From NCBI GenBank assembly GCA_028274465.1, contig CM051457.1, positions 35,781,980 through 35,845,979 on the forward strand: 64,000 bases of DNA, read 5' to 3'. The DNA comes from Plantago ovata (Eukaryota > Streptophyta > Magnoliopsida > Lamiales > Plantaginaceae). Positions 31,901 through 44,633 of the stretch are shown piece by piece. The number at the start of each line of letters is the position of its first letter. Positions within the stretch are counted from its first letter, which is position 1. The notes beneath the pieces were generated by a model. The model was not told the origin of the DNA. It searched no databases and saw only the letters and a program-made list of their open reading frames with translations. A program made the position numbers and the translations under genes.

Positions 31901-34207
31901 TGATGACAATCAAGGTCCAAGTCCTGGTGCTGGTGGATTAAAGTTAACAGCTGCTCAAACTAATCCCTCTGACAATCAGCAAGCTGAACAACAACAATCT
32001 CAACAAGAATCTCAACCTCCTCCTGCTGATGCTGAAAATCAAGCACCTGTACAAGGTGCTGATACTGAAGAAGAATACGCCAGAAAAAGGGCTGCCTTGA
32101 AAAATGGCAAGAGTCCAGTTTCTGATGCCAAGGTTACTGAAAAAAACCTTGAAGATGAGGATGAAGAAGATGAAGATTACCAACGAGCTCTACAAAATAG
32201 TCTCGTGATCCATGCAAGGCATACGCAGGATCTGGAAATTGGTGAATCTTCAAGACCAAAATCGAAGGAAGTTCCATCCCTTCCACTTACTACTGGCGAA
32301 CTCCAGTTATTGAGTCTCAAACGTTGCCTTCAGCAACTACTCAATTAAAACTAACTACTGGCGAAACTCCAGTAATTGAGCCCCAAACTCAATTGAAACA
32401 ACTATCTACTGGTGAAACTCCAGTCGTTGAGTCTGAAGCGTTGCCATCAGCAACCACTCAACAAAAAGGAAGTGAAGCTACTGACAAAGGCTCAAAAGTC
32501 GCTCAACTTGATGAATCTGAGGATGATGACGACTTGTCAGAAAATGAAGATGAACAATCCAAGCGAGACCCAAAAGTCGTTCAGATTCCTCCTCCTATTA
32601 TCTCACTTATGAAGGAGATTCATTAAGGGCCGAGTTGCTTTTACGTGATGATCAGTTTGCTTCTGAATTAAGGCTCACTCCTTGACACCTAATTTAGTGC
32701 CGTTCCCAAGAGTTGAGGAGTTTACTCCCAGAATTCTAGCACTAAAGCAAGTCCATGATGCCTGCAAAGCTGAAGATGAGGCATTGCTTGCTGAGAGCCC
32801 ACTTGACATTGGAAAGATATTGGCTACAGTGCTGAGACGCACTACAACTTTAACCATAGCTCAGAAAGACATCAGTCTTTATCACAAGAGCTATGAAGAA
32901 GATGTAAGTCAAGCGCTCTTGCTTGCAAAGAATGCTCTTGTCAAAGCTCAGAATATTATGGATGAGAAGGCCGCAACAGAGAAAAGACATGAAGAGAACA
33001 TGATGAATATTCAAAAAGAGTTAGCAACAATGAACTCTGACCAACAAGAAATCATCATGAAGTATAACAGTCTCAACACTCTTGCTGAAAATTGCAATGA
33101 GTTTTATTCTCTGCACATCACTCCGATGTTGCAATCCATGTCTAAGGGGGAAAAGAAGAACACTAGAAAAAGCAATCAAACCCCTCCTACTCCTGCTGCT
33201 GATGTGCCACTTCCACTAGAACCTCTTGCTGAAAGAGAGCAAAGTTCTAAAAGACAAGCAGAAACTGAGTTAAATTCAGCAAGTACCAAAAAGAGAAAAA
33301 CCGCTGCTGAAACTCAAGATTTCTGTCACAATGAAAGTCATCACAATCTGAATGAAGATGATGAAGAAGATGATGACAATCAAACAATAGCTCAAGCCAT
33401 AAGAGCTAGACCCTTAACAGCCATAACTCCGTCTGGCCACTCAAGGCATTTTTCGTCTGACTCTTCAGCAAGAGATCAAGACAATGCTAAAACAAGAAGA
33501 AGGCAAAGACAGGAAGAGAAAAGGCTGGCCAGCATTGCTATTGGCTCCGGCATTGAATATACAAAGACCAGCAATGATGAAACCACTCAGAATGTGATCA
33601 GAAACATTCATGGTTGCTGGATCCTAAAGCTGGAAGACTTGCTGGTAAATGAGTTCTTTCCTACAGCCATTTTGAATCAGATGTTCAAATGGATTGAACT
33701 CAAGGTCCAAAGAAAGCAAAGGGAAGAATCCCTCCCAAGAAATATTGCTGGGAAATGGTTGAATCTTGAGGTCCATGTAAGAAGAGTTGCCATTGGTAAG
33801 ACATATAGACAAGAACCAGATTTGATCAAACCACCTGGCATCGCTTACTATGCTGACCCGGTAACAAAGAAACCTAAGAAGAAACTTGGATTGATTCCTT
33901 ATGAGTACTTCTATCTCACTGCTAGGATCAAGAAGAAGATCTTCTCTGGTTAAGAAAGATTCATCCGAGAAACATTTCAGATACACAGCTTCTCCATGCC
34001 AGCAATTGGGGCATGCATTTGTGGGTAATTAACTACATGGAAATGAATGCTGAAAAGCATCATCATACTGCCTGCAAAAATGCAAGAATTCTTCAACTAC
34101 AAGTCCGTAGGCTTCTGGAAAACTACGAGAAGGATTGTGTTGAATTCACTGCTCTTGCTGAGAAGAGTGTAAGAGAGATTTTGAGAAAATCCTCTGAAAG
34201 AGTTTAA
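28926..34207 (+). CDS. copia third ORF (ORF3), about 1,760 codons, copy A, with small frameshifts
   Basis: ORF3 starts MAPKRQSSKSSKSSK and stays open to 32348; 1-nt losses near 32297, 32605, 32670 and 33925 (judged against copy B) then shift the frame, with homology continuing to TAA 34205-34207. Residues about 20-310 (MEFYNNAEIQS, VILKWTDLAEIFQIP-like, HSLGLVALLLIKVL, YGIKICYILEH) resemble the domain called 'putative plant transposon protein' in many plant retroelement ORFs. Then come basic NLS-like clusters (KRKRTSNKRKKT, residue about 420), a VAE/Q-rich linker, three phase-0 GT..AG segments (30993-31361), acidic DDEEEEEEDE, a Q-rich tract, LTTGETPVIE repeats and a C-terminal region with GCWILKLEDLLVNEFF. 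I see no signal peptide or clear membrane segment, so an envelope role is doubtful. Function is unknown. Confidence 0.75.
30993..31361 (+). other. three consecutive in-frame GT..AG intron-like segments inside ORF3 (copy A)
   Basis: Segments 30993-31067 (75 nt), 31137-31208 (72 nt) and 31287-31361 (75 nt) each follow CAGCAG, begin GTAGTT, GTAGTT or GTAAAT, and end CTCTACAG, TATTTCAG or TTTTTCAG. All are phase 0 and multiples of three. The separating pieces are 69 and 78 nt. The segments are U-rich and encode hydrophobic residues (AKIILSLQ, LVLVSNFNLFQ) within an A/E/Q-rich protein. Confidence 0.65.
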
Positions 34208-34451
34208 GTCCCTGCAATAGTTTTTGTTAAAGTTTTTGTTTGCTGATTCTTGTTATCTATGCTTTCTTGTAAACTTCTGAATGATAACTTTCAGCAATGA
34301 ATTCTTTTTGACTCTTATTGGTTTTTGATTATGCAACTTACTTATGCTTACTGTTTATTATTCAAGTATGCTTGCATTAATCATCTGATTTATTCAACAT
34401 CAGAAACCTCTAAAAGGGTAACAATTAATTTAGCCATGGATTGCTAACATC

Positions 34452-34466
34452 AAAAAGGGGGAAATT
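34452..34466 (+). other. polypurine tract, copy A
   Basis: AAAAAGGGGGAAATT directly precedes the 3' LTR (TGTTAGG). This is the plus-strand primer of reverse transcription. Confidence 0.85.
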
Positions 34467-36180
34467 TGTTAGGAAACTTGTAATTTTGATGAGCAATTAA
34501 CCATGCTAAATTAAGAACAGTCCAGTAACTAGTACTCTTAAGGTCCATAGGATTTAGAGATTTTAAGGACATTGTAAAAGAGGAACGTTTGCTGATGACT
34601 TAGATAGGTGTTAGATAAGTTATTTTTTTGTGATGACGTATTTTATTTTCTGAGAAGAAAATATTATTGACACTTTGTGTATGACGTATTTATTTTCTGA
34701 GAAGAAAATCTATTGATGCGTATGATGTATTTTATTTTCTGAAAAGAAAATATCTTATTGATGCTTAGCTTTAATGTATCTTATTTTCTGAAAAGAAAAT
34801 GACCTATTGAAGCATTTGCTGAAGATGTATTTTGTTTATTACAAACAAATTATTGAAGCAAATAAGAAACCGGTCAGAATCTTGAAGACTTTTGAAGATC
34901 TGAAGACTTGAAGACTTGAAGACTTGAAGATTGCTGAAGACTGGTAAGGCACGTGTTGCTCAGAAAGTGAAATTTTCAGCAACAGCATTGCATAAGTGAA
35001 AATCTGAAAGACAGAGTAGGTTGTGCTTGCTGAAACTGAGAATGAACACTTGCTGATGAACATATGTGACCTCTTGCTGAATGTACGTGATTTTGCGCTC
35101 CAATGTTACTGTTTGAATTCTATTCAAATGTGCATTTAATGCAAAGCTTACACGCGAAGGACATGAAGACTAGAAGACAAACAAAGGTTGCTGCTGAAAG
35201 TACAAAAGCAAGATAGTGACATGTTAAGGAACAAAAGCCTTAGGATTTGAAATTCAAACGGCTCCTTACTTGCACTATAAATAGAGGTCATCCGGCAAAG
35301 AGTTGAAGTGTGTCAACAACGTGATCAAACTCTCACTTGTGCTTAAACTCACAAACCTTCAAACACTCTTACTGCCATTGATCCGTTCCAAGACTTAAAG
35401 CTTGAAAAAGCTACTTGTGAAGAAGTAGAACAAACTCGGCTAAGAAATTAGTTAAGTGTTCTTTCTTTCGAACAAGAACAAGTCTTGACACCAGAAACAA
35501 TCAAACTTGTTTACTGCAAAGTATTCCAAGTTGTGTTTCTTAGATTACTTGTTGTAACTGAATAAGTTATAATTAAGTTATCTCACCCCAAAACTCTCTA
35601 ACTGAAAATACACCCTTTCAGGCGTGATATTCAGGGGGAACTTAATCGAGCAAAGTTTTGCTGATTAAAAGTACCAAGTTTGGTGGAGAACAAGGTTGAG
35701 TTCTCTAGTTTAGGTTGGAGACAAAGCAAGTGTGCTTTGGTTTCTGTTGAATCGCTTTAGATAGGAGATTGTAAGGAACCTCAATCATATCTTAGTGGAT
35801 TCAGTCCTAGAAAGGACAAAGTGGATTAGTTGAGAGATTACGCCACTCTCAGATACCACTAAAAAGCGTTTGTGTGATTTACTTACTGCATTTAGCTTTC
35901 AGCAAATATATCTGTTTGTACACAGTCACTCACTTCACTTGCTGAAACCCTTTACTTGCTGAAAAAGCACTTATTGTTTCAAAGACTTCCGCTCTCTGAT
36001 TTTAAGTATCAGCAAACCAAGCTACTGTAAAGTAACTTACGCTTGCTGAGAAAGTTAAGTATCAGCAACCTCATTACTGAAAAGTAATAAGTACTTGCTG
36101 AGAAAGTTTTAAACGACAAAAGTTTGAAAAGACTATTCACCCCCCCCTCTAGTCTTTTCTTGTTGTTTAAAGGGACCAAC
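34467..36180 (+). repeat. 3' LTR of copia copy A
   Basis: It begins TGTTAGGAAACTTG and ends at GGGACCAAC next to the N gap, one base short of the expected terminal A. TATAAATA lies at 35276-35283. It keeps the 202-bp block that the 5' LTR lacks. The 51-bp units near 34630-34800 contain several 1-nt losses not seen in the other LTRs, suggesting lower sequence quality beside the gap. Confidence 0.9.
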
Positions 36181-36181
36181 C

Positions 36182-36281
36182 NNNNNNNNNNNNNNNNNNN
36201 NNNNNNNNNNNNNNNNNNNNNNNNNNNNNNNNNNNNNNNNNNNNNNNNNNNNNNNNNNNNNNNNNNNNNNNNNNNNNNNNN
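36182..36281. other. assembly gap (100 N)
   Basis: Exactly 100 undetermined bases, the usual placeholder for a gap of unknown size. The gag and most of pol expected for copy B would lie here if the copies are a true tandem. Confidence 0.99.
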
Positions 36282-36455
36282 CCAAGCACATTGATATTAG
36301 ACATATTCATTAGAGATCATGTGGACAAAGGTGATATTGAGGTTGTGAAAGTAGGTACTGAAGATCAGCTTGCTGACATCTTTACCAAGCCCTACCCGAT
36401 AATAGGTTCGCAATGCTAAGGTATAAACCTTGGATTGATTGAACTACCTCAATAA
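36282..36455 (+). pseudogene. copia RNase H C-terminal fragment, copy B
   Basis: The fragment corresponds to the last 60 residues of pol (from TKHIDIRHHF to IELPQ). One-base losses after GACAT and in the KPLP codons, and an extra A in GGTATAAACC, break the frame. It ends at TAA 36453-36455. The remainder of pol is hidden by the assembly gap. Confidence 0.8.
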
Positions 36456-37358
36456 AGGATACACTTGGCAGAATGCTGAAACAGGTATTCAGCAAGCCAA
36501 AGTATTCCTGTCCAAAAGACCAAGTCACTGATTTCTTCTAAGAAATGATAAGTCACAACATGATTGCTGAAACAGGCATTCAGCAAGTAATTCCTTCAAA
36601 ACAGGTATTTGTTAGGAAACTTGATCACTTGCTGAGACAGGAACTCAGTAAGTGAAAGAACTTAAGGATTGCTGAGACGGGTACTTAGACAATCAAAAGA
36701 TACTGAAACAGGTATTCAAGTATCAAAGGAATTTTCTGAGAAAGGGAATTCAGAAAAAGAGCAAAACTCATCTCTCAGATTTACCAAAGGATGTCTCAAA
36801 GTGCAAAAAGAATTTACTGATACGGGAAATCAGAAATATCTTTCAAACTTAGAAAATATGAGATATCTAAGTAAGGGGAACTTTCAGCAAGTATCTAGAT
36901 TGTTAATTCAAACTCGCTGAAAAGATTCTTGTCTATTTCAGCAAGCAATCTATCCCTTATTACTCGGTAAAATCAATTTGTGACGTTAAGCTGGCACAGA
37001 TAAACTCGCAATAAATCATGACATGAAATTCAATCGTGGCCATTGATTAAAAGGAGTTATTAATCTAACGGCTAACAAAACAAAGAGAGAGAGAGTGCTC
37101 TGACGGTTTTAGTTAGTGGGCCACTACGCATTCAATGCAAAGGCTCCACTATCTCCAGTGTTTCTCTGTTTTACCCTTGCTGAGACTCAAATCGATTGAG
37201 TTTCTCACACACCAGAGACACTATATAAAGGAGTTAGAGAAATGACAAAATTCTTTAACTCACATTTCCTTTCTCTGCAATTTCTAGCCTGAAACTACTG
37301 TACCTCCGGTCAAAAAGCAAACTATCTCTTTCGTACAATTTCTTGCTCTATATAAGAA
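36456..37358 (+). repeat. pol-ORF3 spacer, copy B
   Basis: Same layout as in copy A: CTGARAC-type palindromes (first at about 36476), the LTR-terminus-like TGTTAGGAAACTTG near 36610, and the TATA-like box at 37222. No gene. Confidence 0.75.
37222..37229 (+). promoter_or_regulatory. internal TATA-like box upstream of ORF3, copy B
   Basis: TATATAAA, 130 bp before the ORF3 ATG at 37359, in the same context as in copies A and C. Confidence 0.5.
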
Positions 37359-40300
37359 ATGGCTCCCAAGAGACAGTCATCTAAGTCCTCAAAATCGTCA
37401 AAGGTTGACAGTGCTGAAACACGCATTGCTCCGGTGACTTCTTCTTGACCCAAGACACAGCGAAAGTTGTGTTGAAAAACGACCGAATCACTGTAAAACC
37501 TATGCCTCCGTCATATCTTGACACTGCAAAGTGTGAGATGTTGATGCAATGGGGAGGGTTTGCAAAAGAAAAGTACATTAGGTACTTTTATGAACAAGAA
37601 CTTGATGACCAAAATGAAGAGGCGCTTGAGTTCATCAAGCAGCAAGGCCTCATGAACTTTATCTCTGCTCGCACTAAGCAAGTGAGCATGATTGATACCA
37701 TGGAATTCTACAACAATGCAGAAATCCAGTCCCTTACAGACAGTAATGGAGTCACTGAAAAGGTGATCCTTACTTATGTTCAGAACACGCAAATCGTCCT
37801 GAAATGGACTGATTTAGCGGAGATTTTTCAGATTCCAACCACTGGAACTGAAGATGACGTCACTGCTTCTGACGAAGAAATTGAAGCTTTCTACAGTGAC
37901 GTCAGAAATGGAAAAATGAAGAAAGGCGAGATAGCTCCCGTGACTTGGACAAAGCACGTTAAGAGAAAACATCTCTGCCATTCACTTGGTCTAGTAGCTC
38001 TGCTACTGATTAAAGTTCTTGACTCCCAAGTTGGAGGAATTGACCAAGTAGGCCTGAGAAGATGGCCATTGCTGATGCATATCTATGAAAATAAATCGGA
38101 ACTTAACTGGGCTAAGTACATTTCAACAGGCTTGTTGATTGTGTTACTAAGTTTAAAGTAAGGTAGAAGACAACAAGGTCTCACCTTCCTTTCCAGTTAT
38201 GTATGGAATCAAGATATGCTATATCCTTGAACATTTCAGGATTCATCTAAGAAACCCATTGCCAATCAAGAAATCTGTGTGCAATGTGGGAAGATCTTTC
38301 TACAAGCAGAATGTACCTAAGATTGCTGGTAAGAAACCAAGAAGACAACAACTGCAAATGTTGTCTGCACAAGCCAGCAAGAAAGGTATACAACAGCTGC
38401 AGATGTTACCACTCAGCAACTTAGAGATGAAACTGCTGTTGGAGGTGGTAACACAAATGAAACTGCTGTAGAAAATCAACAAGGTACGTGTACAACAACC
38501 GTTGCTGAAAATGCAACAATAGATGACTCTGGGAAACTGGAGAAATCTAAAAAGAAAACGAGGAAAGCTGATGATGACACTCAGACTGCAGCGTCATCAG
38601 CAAATCCCATACCTAAGAGGAAACGGACAAGTAACAAAAGAAAGAAGACACTGGCTTCTCAGTCAGTCCCCAATGTCCAAGACTCCTTAGTCAATTCCCA
38701 GACAAATGCTGAAACGCATTTGCCAGTAGATGTTGCTGAAATAATTACTGAAACATACATCAGCAATGTTGAAGTGTTTGCGGAAGCCTTCAACAATCAA
38801 CTTAACGTTGATAACTCTACTGAGAATAGACCACAAGGCAGTGGAAGTGAAATTCGTGCCCAAGTCCCAGATATCTACATTGTAGATAATCTAGATGATC
38901 AAACCATGGATCCAGTAAGCGACATTGCTGCTGATCTACAAAGAGCGGCACTTGCTGATTCTGCAGAACAGATGGTTGCTGAACAAGCAACTCATCAAGT
39001 TGCTGAAACCCAGCTTGCTGATGGACCAGTTGATGAGATAGCAATGGTTCCAGTTCCTGAAGTTGCTGAACTCAAGAAGCATTATTCAAAGACGCATCTC
39101 TTGATGCTGAGAATACTGGCCCAAGTTCACCCAAGACTTCAATTGACAAAGTCCAGCTTGTACTGGAAGATTTAAGCAAACAAATGGAGTTGGAGATTGA
39201 AGAATCATCCAACAAGTCAATTGATCTCTTCATGACAAGCAGTGAGCTTAAAGGTCAAGATGCTTCTGCTCAACTTGTCAATTCAGAGACAAGGGAGATT
39301 GCTGAAACCGCACAGCTTTCTCAGTTAGAGCAAAATCAGAAGTCTGCTGAAGAAACAGTCCAAGAAGCTGAAGAAACTATTAATGTTGAAAGGACTGAGC
39401 CACAACCTGTCCTTCCTCAGCAGGTAGTTAATTCAACCATCAGTAAAACTTCAAATTCTGAAAATTGTTCTTTTGCTAAAATTATTCTTTCTCTACAGAC
39501 TTCTCAAGATACAAGTCAGAAGGTTGCTGAAGCCTCTGCACCAGAACCAACACTCCCAGCTCAGCAGGTAGTTAATAATTTTGGTATAAAAACTAAGTTT
39601 GACAGCTTAGTACTTGTGTCTAATTTTAATTATTTCAGGATGAACAAATGGAGGATGCTACTCAAGCTCCTCATAGTATGGAAATTGTACTACATGAGCT
39701 TGCTGACTCTCAGCAGGTAAATCATGTTTCAAATTTAAACTCTAAAATAATTCTCCAAACCAATCCTGATCTAAATCAAATTCTTTTTCAGGCTCAAAAG
39801 GAGACCACTAAAGTGGTACTCATCACTGAAGATCAGCAAGTAAGTTCTGAAGAACTTTACTTGAGCTTCAAGAGGACAACTTTGTCAAGAGTTGCTAAGT
39901 CCGTCAGCAACTGGCAAAGATATAGGAGAATGGACTTCTCAGATCTTCACCTTCATCTCTCAAATGAGAAAAAGAGATCTTCACTGCTGAAGCTCGAAAC
40001 ATTTGTCCACTCCATCCTTCCTGAAGAAATGACATATTCTCAGCAAATGAGTTCAAATCTGATGCTCAAATCAAAGAGAATATGAAGGCCAAATTTAAGA
40101 GTGCCTCTCCAGCTGAACAAGCTGTGATGCTCAAAGGTCTTTTTGTTCCTGTGGTGGCTGATCCCCACAAATTAACTGAGGAAGAGGAAGTGACAAGTGT
40201 TGCTTTCTACAAGCATGTTGAGCTAGTCATTCTGACAGATGATGAAGAAGAAGAAGAAGAAGATGAGAACATTCCCACTGATCCCAGTGATGATGAAGGG

Positions 40301-42640
40301 AAAGATTCTAAGGACAAGAAGGATGACGATGATGACAATCAAGGTCCAAGTCCTGGTGCTGGTGGATTAAAGTTAACAGCTGCTCAAACTAATCCCTCTG
40401 ACAATCAGCAAGCTGAACAACAACAATCTCAACAAGAATCTCAACCTCCTCCTGCTGATGCTGAAAATCAAGCACCTGTACAAGGTGCTGATACTGAAGA
40501 AGAATACGCCAGAAAAAGGGCTGCCTTGAAAAATGGCAAGAGTCCAGTTTCTGATGCCAAGGTTACTGAAAAAAACCTTGAAGATGAGGATGAAGAAGAT
40601 GAAGATTACCAACGAGCTCTACAAAATAGTCTCGTGATCCATGCAAGGCATACGCAGGATCTGGAAATTGGTGAATCTTGAAGACCAAAATCGAAGGAAG
40701 TTCCATCCCTTCCACTTACTACTGGCGAAGCTCCAGTTATTGAGTCTCAAACGTTGCCTTCAGCAACTACTCAATTAAAACTAACTACTGGCGAAACTCT
40801 AGTAATTGAGCCCCAAACTCAATTGAAACAACTATCTACTGGTGAAACTCCAGTCGTTGAGTCTGAAGCGTTGCCATCAGCAACCACTCAACAAAAAGGA
40901 AGTGAAGCTACTGACAAAGGCTCAAAAGTCGCTCAACTTGATGAATCTGAGGATGATGACGACTTGTCAGAAAATGAAGATGAACAATCCAAGAAAGACC
41001 CAAATGTCGTTCAGATTCCTCCTCCTAATTATCTCACTTATGAAGGAGATTCATTAAGGGCCGAGTTGCTTTTACGAGATGATCAGTTTGCCACTGAACT
41101 TAAGGCTCACTCCTTGACACCTAATTTTGTGCCGTTCCCAAGAGTTGAGGAGTTTACACCCAGAATTCTAGCACTAAAGCAAGTCCATGATGCCTGCAAA
41201 GCTGAAAATGAGGCATTGCTTGCTGAGAGCCCACTTGACATTGGAAAGATATTGGCTACAGTGCTGAGACGCACTACAACTTTAACCATAGCTCAGAAAG
41301 ACATCAGTCTTTATCACAAGAGCTATGAAGAAGATGTAAGTCAAGCTCTCTTGCTTGCAAAGAATGCTCTCATCAAGGCTCAGAATATTATGGATGAGAA
41401 GGCCGCAACAGAGAAAAGACATGAAGAGAACATGATGAATATTCAAAAAGAGTTAGCAACAATGAAATATGACCAACAAGAAATCATCATGAAGAATAAC
41501 AGTCTCAACACTCTTGCTGAAAATTGCAATGAGTTTTATTCTCTGCACATCACTCCGATGTTGCAATCCATGTCTAAGGGGGAAAAGAAGAACACTAGAA
41601 AGAGAAATCAAACCCCTCCTACTCCTGCTGCTGATGTGCCACTTCCACTAGAACCTCTTGCTGAAAGAGAGCAAAGTTCTAAAAGACAAGCAGAAACTGA
41701 GTTAAATTCAGCAAGTACCAAAAAGAGAAAAACCGCTGCTGAAACTCAAGATTTCTGTCACAATGAAAGTCATCACAATCTGAATGAAGATGATGAAGAA
41801 GATGATGACAATCAAACAATAGCTCAAGCCATAAGAGCTAGACCCTTAACAGCCTTAACTCCGTCTGGCCACTCAAGGCATTTTTCGTCTAACTCTTCAG
41901 CAAGAGATCAAGACAATGCTAAAACAAGAAGAAATCAAAGACAGGAAGAGAAAAGGCTAGCCAGCATTGCTATTGGCTCCGGCATTGAATATACAAAGAC
42001 CAGCAATGATGAAACCACTCAGAATGTGATCAGAAACATTCATGGTTGCTGGATCCTAAAGCTGGAAGACTTGCTGGTAAATGAGTTCTTTCCTACAGCT
42101 ACTTTGAATCAGATGTTCAAATGGATTGAACTCAAGGTCCAAAGAAAGCAAAGGGAAGAATCCCTCCCAAGAAATATTGCTGGGAGATGGTTGAATCTTG
42201 AGGTCCATATAAGAAGAGTTGCCATTGGTAAGACATATAGACAAGAACCAGATTTGATAAAACCACCTGGCATCGCTTACTATGCTGACCCGGTAACAAA
42301 CAAACCTAAGAAGAAACTTGGATTGATTCCTTATGAGTACTTCTATCTCACTGCTAAGGATCAAGAAGAAGATCTTCTCTGGTTAAGAAAGATTCATTCG
42401 AGAAACATTTCAGATACACAGCTTCTCCATGCTAGCAATTGGGGCATGCATTTGTGGGTAATTAACTACATGGAAATGAATGCTGAAAAGCATCATCATA
42501 CTGCCTGCAAAAATGCAAGAATTCTTCAACTACAAGTCCGTAGGCTTCTGGAAAACTACGAGAAGGATTGTGTTGAATTTACTGCTCTTGCTGAGAAGAG
42601 TGTAAGAGAGATTTTGAGAAAATCCTCTGAAAGAGTTTAA
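37359..42640 (+). CDS. copia ORF3, copy B, with several small frameshifts
   Basis: Same protein as in copy A. The start ATG is at 37359; a 2-nt gain near 37442 breaks the frame and homology resumes from 37445. Further 1-nt losses (near 38122, 38162, 38335, 39070 and 40062) split the first half, and a TGA appears near 40679. The 3' part is better preserved than in A: one open frame runs from 40754 to TAA 42640, covering the LSTGETPVVE repeats, a coiled-coil-like region (LAKNALIKAQNIMDEKAATE), basic and acidic linkers, and the C-terminal region GCWILKLEDLL to SVREILRKSS. The three intron-like segments are at 39424-39498, 39568-39638 and 39717-39791; the second is 71 nt, so the unspliced frame breaks there but a spliced frame would not. 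Most changes are single-base indels and may be sequencing errors. Confidence 0.7.
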
Positions 42641-42900
42641 GTCCCTGCAATAGTTTTTGTTAAAGTTTTTGTTTGCTGATTCATTGTTATCTATGCTTTC
42701 TTGTAATCTTCTGAATGATAACTTTCAGCAATGAATTCTTATTAACTCTTATTGGTTTTGATTATGCAACTTACTTATGCTTACTGTTTATTAATTCAAG
42801 TATGCTAGCATTAATCATCTGATTTATTCAACATCAGAAACCTCTAAAAGGGTAACAATTAATTTAGCCATGGATTGCTAACATCAAAAAGGGGGAAATT

Positions 42901-44633
42901 TGTTAGGTAACTTGTAATTTTGATGAGCAATTAACCATGCTAAATTAAGAACAGTCCAGTAACTAGTACTCTTAAGGTCCATAGGATTTTAGAATTTTAA
43001 GGACATCGTAAAAGAGGAACGTTTGCTGATGACTTAGATAGGTGTTAGATAAGTTATTTCTTTTGTGGATGACGTATTTTATTTTCTGAGAAGAAAATAT
43101 CTTATTGACACATTTGTGTATGACGTATTTTATTTTCTGAGAAGAAAATATCTTATTGACACAATTGCGTATGATGTATTTATTTTCTGAAAAGAAAATA
43201 TCTTATTGATGCTTAGCTTTAATTAATCTTATTTTCTGTAAAGAAAATGACCTATTGAAGCATTTGCTGAAGATGTATTTTGTTTATTACAAACAAATTA
43301 TTGAAGCAAATAAGAAACCGGTCAGAATCTTGAAGACTTTTGAAGATCTGAAGACTTGAAGACTTGAAGACTTGAAGATTGCTGAAGACTGGTAAGGCAC
43401 GTGTTGCTCAGAAAGTGAAATTTTCAGCAACAGCATTGCATAAGTGAAAATCTGAAAGACAGAGTAGGTTGTGCTTGCTGAAACTGAGAATGAACACTTG
43501 CTGATGAACATATGTGACCTCTTGCTGAATGTACGTGATTTTGGGCTCCAATGTTACTGTTTGAATTCTATTCAAATGTGCATTTAATGCAAAGCTTACA
43601 CGCGAAGGACATGAAGACTAGAAGACAAACAAAGGTTGCTGCTGGAAAGTACAAAAGCAAGATAGTGACATGTTAAGGAACAAAAGCCTTAGGATTTGAA
43701 ATTCAAACGGCTCCTTACTTGCACTATAAATAGAGGTCATCCGGCAAAGAGTTGAAGTGTGTCAACAACGTGATCAAACTCTCACTTGTGCTTAAAAACT
43801 CACAAACCTTCAAACACTCTTACTGCCATTGATCCGTTCCAAGACTTAAAGCTTGAAAAAGCTACTTGTGAAGAAGTAGAACAAACTCGGCTAAGAAATT
43901 AGTTAAGTGTTCTTTCTTTCGAACAAGAACAAGTCTTGACACCAGAAACAATCAAACTTGTTTACTGCAAAGTATTCCAAGTTGTGTTTCTTAGATTACT
44001 TGTTGTAACTGAATAAGTTATAATTAAGTCATCTCACCCCAAAACTCTCTAACTGAAAATACACCCTTTCAGGCGTGATATTCAGGGGGAACTTAATCGA
44101 GCAAAGTTTTGTTGATTAAAAGTACCAAGTTTGGTGGAGAACAAGGTTGAAGTTCTCTAGTTTAGGTTGGAGACAAAGCAAGTGTGCTTTGGTTTCTGTT
44201 GAATCGCTTTAGATAGGAGATTGTAAGGAACCTCAATCATATCTTAGTGGATTCAGTCCTAGAAAGGACAAAGTGGATTAGTTGAGAGATTACGCCACTC
44301 TCAGATACCACTATAAAAGCGTTTGTGTGATTTACTTACTGCATTTAGCTTTCAGCAAATTATATCTGTTTGTACACAGTCACTCACTTCACTTGCTGAA
44401 ACCCTTTACTTGCTGAAAAAGCACTTATTGTTTCAAAGACTTCCGCTCTCTGATTTTAAGTATCAGCAAACCAAGCTACTGTAAAGTATCTTACGCTTGC
44501 TGAGAAAGTTAAGTATCAGCAACCTCATTACTGAAAAGTAATAAGTACTTGCTGAGAAAGTTTTAAACGACAAAAGTTTGAAAAGACTATTCACCCCCCC
44601 CTAGTCTTTTCTTGTTGTTTAAAGGGACCAACA
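42901..44633 (+). repeat. 3' LTR of copia copy B, complete
   Basis: 1,733 bp from TGTTAGGTAACTTG to GGGACCAACA, preceded by the polypurine tract. TATAAATA is at 43725-43732. The 5 bp after it are ATAAC; no matching upstream duplication can be tested because the left end of the array is truncated. Confidence 0.92.

Larger units (their letters stand above)
20985..36180 (+). mobile_element. Ty1/copia SIRE/Maximus-like retrotransposon, copy A
   Basis: The order is 5' LTR (truncated), tRNA-Met-type primer site, gag, protease-integrase-RT-RNase H (copia order), a 0.9-kb spacer, a very long third ORF, polypurine tract and 3' LTR. A third ORF downstream of pol, long gag with a zinc knuckle and coiled coil, and LTRs above 1.7 kb point to the SIRE/Maximus lineage. 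Copy A has five nonsense codons in gag-pol, a 310-bp deletion in RT, a 202-bp deletion in its 5' LTR and several 1-nt indels in ORF3. Its right end abuts an assembly gap. Confidence 0.85.
36282..44633 (+). mobile_element. copia copy B, 3' half only
   Basis: The sequence starts inside RNase H, then has the spacer, ORF3, polypurine tract (42886-42900) and a full 3' LTR. It is very close to copy A across ORF3. The stretch just after the gap has many single-base differences and indels. It may be a real second element sharing an LTR with copy A or a duplicated contig end. Confidence 0.85.
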
